A stretch of DNA of 64,000 nt from the NCBI RefSeq assembly GCF_038443705.2, contig NZ_CP151764.2, positions 124,001 to 188,000 of the forward strand, written 5' to 3'. This document shows positions 58,374 through 64,000 of this stretch, one piece after another (the stretch's first letter is position 1; every line of letters begins with the position of its first letter). Made by a program: the position numbers and the translations under genes. The notes under the pieces are model-generated. The model saw only the letters and a program-made list of their open reading frames with translations. It had not been told where the DNA came from and did no database searches. This stretch comes from Yoonia sp. SS1-5 (GTDB lineage Bacteria; Pseudomonadota; Alphaproteobacteria; Rhodobacterales; Rhodobacteraceae).

Positions 58374-59639
58374 TCAATAAGAACTCTGGCAGGCCGGTGT
58401 TTCGCGCGACGGCAGACCGATGGCGGCAAAGGTACCCGCATCCAGACCCAGGGTCTGGTTGACGTTCTCTTTCAGCGCCACAAGCTGGGTCACCAGATTG
58501 CCATCGGCGTCTTCAACCACCTCAGACACAAAGTTTGTGCCAATGGCCTGCCGGTTTTCGTCCAACGTAATGGTTCCGTTCGGGGCCTCTAGCGTCAGAT
58601 TGCTCAGGCAGCTGCGTAAATCCGACTGACCTTCACCCAGATTGCCGCCGACTTCATCCACGCATTGCAGCATTGCAGAGGTCGCGTTGTAGTAACCGGT
58701 GGCAAGCAGTGACGGACTGGGGAACCGCTGATCAGGTGGGAACGTGTCCTGATAGGCTTTGACATAGTCCTGCCAAGCCGGGTTATCCCAAGTGTCGGCC
58801 TGTGGCCCTGCCGAAGGTGTACCGACTAGCGCGTTCTTGGCGTCCCCTCTGGAATTCAAAACCGTGCCATCGACCATGATGGACCCGCCGATCAGATTGG
58901 CGTCACCCCCGGCCTGCTGGTACTGGTTGAGAAAGTTGACTGCATCACCGCCGCCAAGTCCAAGATAGATTGCGTCCACATCATCAGGCAAGGCTGCGAT
59001 GATCGAACCAAAGTCCTTTGTGCCCAGAGGCACCCACAGCCGCTCGGTTACCTCACCGCCGGCCGCGCAAAACTCAGTTACCAGACCAAAGACCTGCGTG
59101 TATACGAAAGAGTAGTCCTCGCCCACTGTGGCAATCGTCTCGTAGCCTTTTTCGTTGTAGATGTAGTCACCCAGGCCGGCAGACCACTGGGCGCCGTCAG
59201 TGTTGAATCGAAAAAAATTCTCGGACGGTGTGACATACGTGGTTTCCATCGCGCCAGAGATACCGTTGATGAAAGTGACGTCAGGCTGGGTTTTGGAATA
59301 ATCGCGAATGGCGATGCCCTCAGACCCCGAAAGCGGCCCCAGAACGATTTCCACACCATCCTGTTCGACCAGCTTGCGGGCACCACGAACGGCACTATCG
59401 GGGCTGGTGTCAGTGGACTGGATTATCAACTCAATCTCGCGACCTGCGGCCATACCGTCGGCCTGCGCCAAGGCGGTACGCACACCGCGGACACCGTCCT
59501 CGCCCAAAGCGGTATAGGTGCCTTCAAGCGTGGCCAGTACACCTACTTTCAACGGGCCAGTGTGCCCATCGGCCAGCGCCGATCCAGCGACAACACTAAT
59601 CGCCAAGGCTGATACGTCCAATTTCAATGATCTGTTCAT
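58374..59639 (-). CDS. ABC transporter substrate-binding protein (LivK-like), first
   Basis: 421 residues from the ATG at 59639 (GGGAGG upstream). Residues 1-23 are a signal peptide ending GSALA-D. The mature chain has the LivK/type I periplasmic-binding fold: LKVGVLATLEGTYTALGEDGVRG, IELIIQSTDTSPDSAVRGARKL, VLGPLSGSEGIAIRDYSKT. It binds the substrate in the periplasm for a LivHMGF transporter. It is followed by a strong hairpin, then the iron-ADH-fold gene. The ligand is unknown; ligands of this class include amino acids, amides and aromatic acids. Confidence 0.92.
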   Translation of the reverse strand: MNRSLKLDVSALAISVVAGSALADGHTGPLKVGVLATLEGTYTALGEDGVRGVRTALAQADGMAAGREIELIIQSTDTSPDSAVRGARKLVEQDGVEIVLGPLSGSEGIAIRDYSKTQPDVTFINGISGAMETTYVTPSENFFRFNTDGAQWSAGLGDYIYNEKGYETIATVGEDYSFVYTQVFGLVTEFCAAGGEVTERLWVPLGTKDFGSIIAALPDDVDAIYLGLGGGDAVNFLNQYQQAGGDANLIGGSIMVDGTVLNSRGDAKNALVGTPSAGPQADTWDNPAWQDYVKAYQDTFPPDQRFPSPSLLATGYYNATSAMLQCVDEVGGNLGEGQSDLRSCLSNLTLEAPNGTITLDENRQAIGTNFVSEVVEDADGNLVTQLVALKENVNQTLGLDAGTFAAIGLPSRETPACQSSY

Positions 59640-59795
59640 GTGATCCTCCCTTAATACCACGCAGCAATGGCTACGTCGGCTGATAACATTGAAGACTAGC
59701 GGCACGGGACTTGGGGATCACAAGAGGTGCGGGCACATTGCGATTGGTCTGCTTTTTTTTATATCCCCGTGTCATTTGGCGCGCCGACTGCCTTT

Positions 59796-59825
59796 GGCGC
59801 GGCCCGGCAAATACAGGGCCGCGCC
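59796..59825. terminator. GC-rich stem-loop after the second binding-protein gene
   Basis: GGCGCGGCCC (59796-59805) pairs with GGGCCGCGCC (59816-59825) around a 10-base loop, 17 bases past the end of the binding-protein gene on the minus strand. There is no T-tract directly after, but a run of eight Ts in the opposite sense lies at 59753-59760. An attenuator or mRNA-stabilising role is likely. Confidence 0.55.
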
Positions 59826-59842
59826 TATTTGCAGCTTGCGAT

Positions 59843-61084
59843 TTACTGATCGAGACTAAGCACTTCATCGCCATCGACCAGCGCCACCTGATCAAGAGCC
59901 TCTTCGCCCTGCCACTTGAAAATGCCAAAGATGCCAGCTGGCACCCCGGTATCGGTGTATTCCATCGACCCGGTCACACCGTCATAGTTGATCGCCTCAC
60001 CAGCCCGAATAGCAGCAATGCCATCAGCATAGGTATAGACGATCTTTCCGTCGCCGCCGGTCACCTCATACATCGCAGTCGTCCACGCCTCGGACTCAGT
60101 TGTTCCAGCCTTCTCGATGGCCAGTGCCGTGGAAACAAGCAGGTCATAGTACTGCATCGCATAGGAGTTGCCTGCATCGCCGATCTTACCGGCATAGGAC
60201 GAGGCATTCACCGCAGGTTCATAGAAATCCCAGGCTGGACTGCCCGAATTGGAATATGCGGCCAGAACGACTTCTTCATGTTTGGCCGCAGCCTCTGCTG
60301 TCAACGTTTGAATAAAGCCAGGTTCCTGCCATTCTTGGGTGCCGACAATGAACCAACTGTTGCCAGCTTCGGCAGCATTCTTGACGAAAGCACCGCCATC
60401 AGCGGGGGCCGAAAAGACGATAACCGCATCAGGTTCCAGTCCGGATATGCGGCTGACCACACTGCGATAGTTGGGCTGGTTTGGCTGAATGTCGATCGTT
60501 GCCAACACATCCATACCCAGCCTTTCCGCTGCAATGACCCCTGCATTCTTTTGAAGCTGCGAGCCCGCAACTTCAGTCGCAACGATCACGATGCTCGCTT
60601 TCCCAGCATTTGACGCGTGCAGGATCGCAGCAGCACCCTGCGCACTGTCCATCGGTGAGCCGCGGAAAAGCGGTTCTGCACCGCTGCCACCATATTCAGC
60701 TTCAATGGCACCGCCGTGCACAGAAGGCAAAAGTGGGCCGCCACGGTCACCGACCTTATCAAGGATGTAGTCCCGATAAGACAGATAGTTATGGGCCGCG
60801 TTCAGCAGGATGTCGATGTTTTCACTGTCGACCAATTTGCGCGCCGCGCGCGCCTCACCAATCGTGCCGATGTCCTGATGGATCGGGGCCAATGCCCGAC
60901 CTAAAGGCGGGTCTTCATTAATCACCTCAAGTGCGAAATCAGTGACCGCATCAAAGAATTCTCCAAATCCACCGTATTCGCCGGTGTGATAGGTCAAATG
61001 ACCCACTTTGATGTCCTGCGCCACAGCCCCTGTTGCAACGAGGGCAAGCATGGCCGTTGTTACCGTAAATCCCTTATTGATCAT
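59843..61084 (-). CDS. ABC transporter substrate-binding protein (LivK-like), second
   Basis: 413 residues from the ATG at 61084 (GGGAGG upstream). Signal peptide at 1-22 (cleavage after GAVA-Q). The fold is type I periplasmic binding: IKVGHLTYHTGEYGGFGEFF, GEARAARKLVDSENIDILL, PLFRGSPMDSAQGAAAILH, ASIVIVATEVAGSQLQ, PDAVIVFSAPADGG. It differs widely from the first binding protein, so the two likely bring different ligands to the same or to separate permeases. It follows livF with a 51-base gap. Confidence 0.92.
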   Translation of the reverse strand: MINKGFTVTTAMLALVATGAVAQDIKVGHLTYHTGEYGGFGEFFDAVTDFALEVINEDPPLGRALAPIHQDIGTIGEARAARKLVDSENIDILLNAAHNYLSYRDYILDKVGDRGGPLLPSVHGGAIEAEYGGSGAEPLFRGSPMDSAQGAAAILHASNAGKASIVIVATEVAGSQLQKNAGVIAAERLGMDVLATIDIQPNQPNYRSVVSRISGLEPDAVIVFSAPADGGAFVKNAAEAGNSWFIVGTQEWQEPGFIQTLTAEAAAKHEEVVLAAYSNSGSPAWDFYEPAVNASSYAGKIGDAGNSYAMQYYDLLVSTALAIEKAGTTESEAWTTAMYEVTGGDGKIVYTYADGIAAIRAGEAINYDGVTGSMEYTDTGVPAGIFGIFKWQGEEALDQVALVDGDEVLSLDQ

Positions 61085-61135
61085 TGTCTTCCTCCCAATG
61101 GCCACGCGTATGCATGGCAAGTGTTTGGGCCGATG

Positions 61136-61828
61136 TCAGATATGATAGGCCTGCATCAGCCGTTTCATGCTGAGGGATTTTGCCTCCTCCAGCAGGTGCA
61201 TCCGTCCAAGGCTCAAAACGAGAACCCGGTCGGCAATTTCCATTGTTTTCTTGGCATTCTGTTCGGCCAGAATAATGGCCAGACCGCGCTTTTCGCGGGC
61301 CTCGGCGATTGTCTGAAACAGTGTGTCGACATAGAGCGGCGACAGCCCGGCCGAGGGCTCGTCTAGCAGCAGCAGTTTGGGATCCTGCATTAGCGCCCGC
61401 CCGACGGCCAGCATCTGACCTTCGCCCCCCGAAAGACTTCCGGCACGCTGATCTTTACGCTCAGCAAGGCGCGGGAACAGGGTGTAAACCTCATCCAACC
61501 TTTCGTCTTTGGGGCGGGTGCCTACCAGTGCACCCAATGACAGGTTTTCGGCGACTGACAGGTTTGGAAACACGTTGCCTTCCTGTGGCACGTAGGCGAT
61601 GCCGCGGTTGGACAACTCATGCGCAGGTGTGTGTGTCACCTGTTGACCATCCCATTCCAGCGCGCCCGCCCGCAAAGGCAGAACCTTTGCAAGCGTCTTG
61701 AGAAGCGTGGTCTTACCCGCGCCATTGGCCCCCAGAACTGCAAGAACTTCGTTGCCGATGCCAAATGTCAGATCAGACAAAACCTGCACATCACCGTAAC
61801 CGCTGCTGAGATTTTGGACGTCAAACAT
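61136..61828 (-). CDS. livF: LivF-type ABC transporter ATP-binding protein
   Basis: 230 residues from the ATG at 61828; the frame also has a TTG directly before. Walker A GANGAGKTT (about 35-43), signature LSGGEGQMLAVG, Walker B PKLLLLDEPSAGLSP, and the EQNA H-loop variant common in LivF. Unlike the other LivF here, it has no C-terminal extension. It follows livG with three bases between, part of transporter set two. Confidence 0.93.
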   Translation of the reverse strand: MFDVQNLSSGYGDVQVLSDLTFGIGNEVLAVLGANGAGKTTLLKTLAKVLPLRAGALEWDGQQVTHTPAHELSNRGIAYVPQEGNVFPNLSVAENLSLGALVGTRPKDERLDEVYTLFPRLAERKDQRAGSLSGGEGQMLAVGRALMQDPKLLLLDEPSAGLSPLYVDTLFQTIAEAREKRGLAIILAEQNAKKTMEIADRVLVLSLGRMHLLEEAKSLSMKRLMQAYHI

Positions 61829-61831
61829 CAA

Positions 61832-62578
61832 TCAGACCCCCATGTACTTTTCAGCGACTACGCGGTTCTTTTTGACCTCCTCGGGGCCACCTTCAAACAG
61901 GATTGATCCTTCCGAGAGAAAATGGACATATGCACAATTCGACCAGATCAGATCAAGGTCGTGCTCTATAATGACAACCGTCATCTCACCCGCCTCGACC
62001 TTCTCCTGAACAAGGCGCATGACGTCTTTTGTGATCTCGTCAGGTAAGCCCGCCGTTGGCTCATCCATCAACAGCATTTGGGGTTTCACGATAATGCACC
62101 GCAAAATATCCAATAGCTTCTTCTCGCCGCCCGATTTGGCATAACCACCCGGGTCGCTGAATGGAAAACGCGTCAGCAAGGTGTCGATTTCGTCCTCAAG
62201 CGCGTCGTCTGCGGGGGGCGTGCGCCAGACGCTGCGCCAATCCTGCCGCGCCGGCGATGTCGCGGCCATCGAAAGACTGTCGCGGATGGTCAGGCTTTCG
62301 AAATCCTGAATGCGCTGGTTGGTTTTGACCAGACCAAGCCGCGCGACCTCGAACGACTCCAGATCCATCAGCGATTGGGCTTCTCCGTTCTTGGCAAAAT
62401 GCACAGTCCCGGTGGTGGCTTCGATGCGGCGGGTCAGGCAACCCAAGAGTGTCGATTTTCCTGCGCCATTGGGGCCAATCAATCCTTCAATGCCGTGGTC
62501 ACCAAAGCTGGCTGCAGAAATGTCCAGCACAGGGTGGCCTACATAGGATTTCGTCAGATTTCTCGCGGTCAGCTTCAT
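61832..62578 (-). CDS. livG: LivG-type ABC transporter ATP-binding protein
   Basis: 248 residues. Walker A GPNGAGKST (about 36-44), signature KSGGEKKLLDILR (Lys-Ser in place of the usual Leu-Ser), Walker B PQMLLMDEPTAGLP, and VIIEHDLDLIW. The helical part between Walker A and signature is short and contains an unusual ATSPARQDWRSVW stretch. It pairs with LivF of set two. Start overlaps livM stop (ATGA). Confidence 0.92.
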   Translation of the reverse strand: MKLTARNLTKSYVGHPVLDISAASFGDHGIEGLIGPNGAGKSTLLGCLTRRIEATTGTVHFAKNGEAQSLMDLESFEVARLGLVKTNQRIQDFESLTIRDSLSMAATSPARQDWRSVWRTPPADDALEDEIDTLLTRFPFSDPGGYAKSGGEKKLLDILRCIIVKPQMLLMDEPTAGLPDEITKDVMRLVQEKVEAGEMTVVIIEHDLDLIWSNCAYVHFLSEGSILFEGGPEEVKKNRVVAEKYMGV

Positions 62579-63633
62579 GAAGCCGCCCCACCATCTTTGT
62601 CCGCCTTATCAGCCGCGGGATTTGAAGCGTCCTTCTTCGAGATCGGTGACTTTGGATTGACGGCGCCGTCCAGAGCTTTGATCCCTTTTTGCGCGATGGT
62701 GAGCGCAGTACCTGAGCCTGTTTTCATCGTCGTGCGCAGGCTGTCCCAAACCTGCTCTGGTGGTGTGGTCGGCGCAAGAAATCCAGTTGGTCGAAAAACC
62801 AGCACAGCCATCAGCAACAGGCCATAGAGAAAGAGCTTCAGGTTGGGCACAACCACGGCAAACTCTGGCGAAACCGGTGCATAAGTCTCGATCAGAATGT
62901 CGAATATCCCGAATGTCACAAAAACCCCAACCATCGCACCCAGCGAATGTTCCTTGCCACCAAGCACCAGCGCAATCCAGACCGCGAAGGTCACGGAAGG
63001 CACGATCATGTTGGGTGTCAGAAACTGGTTCAGTGGGGCCGACAAGGCACCCAAGAGGCACATGGCGACCGAAGCGGCGACAAACCAGAACATCTTGATC
63101 CGAAACGTATCCTTACCCAACGAGGCGCAAAGCTCTTCATTGTCGCGGATCGCCTGCAATAGCCGACCCGTAGGTGATTTATGCAGCCGCAGCACTAGGA
63201 CTTGCATACCGACGACAAGGGCAAGCAGAAATGCGAAATAGAGGTACTCAGTGCCGTCCCCAATTCGGATCGGATACCTGATGGTCCCCAGCCCCACGAC
63301 ACCCATCGTCATCCACTTTTCAGTGACAATGAGCAAGGCGACGATGGCCGCAAAGGCAATCGTCGCGCATAAGGTGGCTTGCGGATCTAATCGCAGCACC
63401 AACCAGCCCATCAACCAAGACACGGCTGCCGACAGAACTGCCACGATGACGAATGCGTCCACAAACGAAAGGTCCAGCTGCACCTGAAACACGCCCATGG
63501 CGTACATGCCAACGCCCCAAAACCCCACGACGCCAAAGTTTGCAACGCCCAGCAGCCCGAACTGAATATGAAGGGCCAGCGCAAGGCCCAGATAGATCAG
63601 CAGCAGCGACAGCGAAAAGATCAGATAGGCCAT
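62575..63633 (-). CDS. livM: LivM-type ABC transporter permease
   Basis: 352 residues. About nine hydrophobic segments in the LivM order; FGLLGVANFGVVGFWGVGMYAM near the start and LLQAIRDNEELCASLGKDTFRIKMFWF in the cytoplasmic loop. The last 45 residues are charged and Ala/Lys/Asp-rich (SPISKKDASNPAADKADKDG), an unusual hydrophilic tail. Its start lies directly against the livH stop. Confidence 0.92.
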   Translation of the reverse strand: MAYLIFSLSLLLIYLGLALALHIQFGLLGVANFGVVGFWGVGMYAMGVFQVQLDLSFVDAFVIVAVLSAAVSWLMGWLVLRLDPQATLCATIAFAAIVALLIVTEKWMTMGVVGLGTIRYPIRIGDGTEYLYFAFLLALVVGMQVLVLRLHKSPTGRLLQAIRDNEELCASLGKDTFRIKMFWFVAASVAMCLLGALSAPLNQFLTPNMIVPSVTFAVWIALVLGGKEHSLGAMVGVFVTFGIFDILIETYAPVSPEFAVVVPNLKLFLYGLLLMAVLVFRPTGFLAPTTPPEQVWDSLRTTMKTGSGTALTIAQKGIKALDGAVNPKSPISKKDASNPAADKADKDGGAAS

Positions 63634-64000
63634 CTACGCTACCCTCGGCCCGCGTTGCCACAGGATCAGGATGAAGGCCATAAGCAGGGCAACTTCGGCA
63701 TAAAGTGGCTTTGTAATGAGTGTGATGGCCGACGTCAGGATACCTGCAACGATGGCCGCGATAAGGGCGCCTCGTACACTGCCGACACCACCAATGATCG
63801 ACACCATCACGGTGATGAGGATCAGGTTCCACCCCATAAGCGGATTCACAAGGGCAAATACACCCTGAAAGATACCTGCTAGACCCGCAGCACAGCCTGC
63901 AATGAACCAGACATAAATCGAGATGCGATGTGGATCGATACCGCTGACCTGGGCAAGCTCTGGATTGTCCGCCAGCCCCCGTACTTTTTCGCCAAAGCCG
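63634..64000 (-). CDS. livH: LivH-type ABC transporter permease (partial, cut by window)
   Basis: About 121 C-terminal residues; the gene continues past the window end on the minus strand. The frame reads GFGEKVRGLADNPELAQVSG (the cytoplasmic LivH loop), IYVWFIAGCAAGLAGIFQGV, and ILITVMVSIIGGVGSVRGAL, then two more membrane segments. It forms the permease pair with the LivM just downstream. The upstream start and promoter are not visible. Confidence 0.9.
   Translation of the reverse strand, partial: GFGEKVRGLADNPELAQVSGIDPHRISIYVWFIAGCAAGLAGIFQGVFALVNPLMGWNLILITVMVSIIGGVGSVRGALIAAIVAGILTSAITLITKPLYAEVALLMAFILILWQRGPRVA

Overview
The window looks like alphaproteobacterial DNA, most likely from the Rhodobacterales (Roseobacter group). 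The reasons are the family mix (GlxA regulators, DUF1403 next to a second ScpB, a DUF3768 protein, a long ParB-like protein, RIT recombinases, Liv-type ABC cassettes, a CoxLMS-like molybdenum hydroxylase) and the codon use. It divides into an accessory, island- or plasmid-like half (1 to about 32.3 kb) and a catabolic and transport half (about 32.3 to 64 kb) read almost wholly on the minus strand. No rRNA, tRNA or CRISPR array was seen.

Accessory half. 1-5.2 kb holds an FRG-domain protein, a membrane protein divergent from a Crp/Fnr regulator, a three-gene envelope cassette coupled by ATGA overlaps, and a GlxA-type AraC regulator. 5.4-12.0 kb is AT-richer: a membrane-anchored trypsin-fold protein that has lost catalytic residues, a small XRE regulator, then a tightly packed operon of C5-cytosine methyltransferase, HD-domain protein, P-loop ATPase and an unrecognised protein. 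This operon is the best candidate for an undescribed conflict or anti-phage system. An IS1182-like element follows, then an AbiE toxin-antitoxin pair with a visible promoter and operator. ScpB and DUF1403 genes come next, then a Tn3-family transposon (tnpA, tnpR, 36-bp inverted repeats) whose two flanks do not fit together. To its right lie a truncated methylase/helicase gene, a RelB/ParE pair, island-type genes, a 660-residue ParB-like protein, DUF3768, and an ArdC-like gene cut by a recombinase-in-trio (RIT) element.

Catabolic half. From 64 kb down to 32.3 kb runs a long set of co-directional genes: a branched-chain-type ABC transporter (livHMGF and two binding proteins), an iron-ADH-fold protein without metal ligands, an aldehyde dehydrogenase, and an AraC regulator. 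A second livHMG follows with LivF fused to a UPF0261 domain, then a TIM-barrel PEP-hydrolase-family protein and a giant flotillin-like protein with a 44-residue coiled-coil repeat. Two SRPBCC proteins with a tiny ORF between them precede a molybdenum hydroxylase whose large subunit is split in two, followed by its MoxR/CoxE maturation pair. Last come an amidohydrolase, an MBL-fold lactonase-like enzyme, a lactonase/isochorismatase-like fusion, two SDRs and an FAH-family hydrolase. The layout suggests uptake of a small organic acid or (hetero)aromatic compound, hydroxylation by the Mo enzyme, then lactone or ring opening and hydrolysis of a diketo acid. The substrate cannot be read from the sequence.
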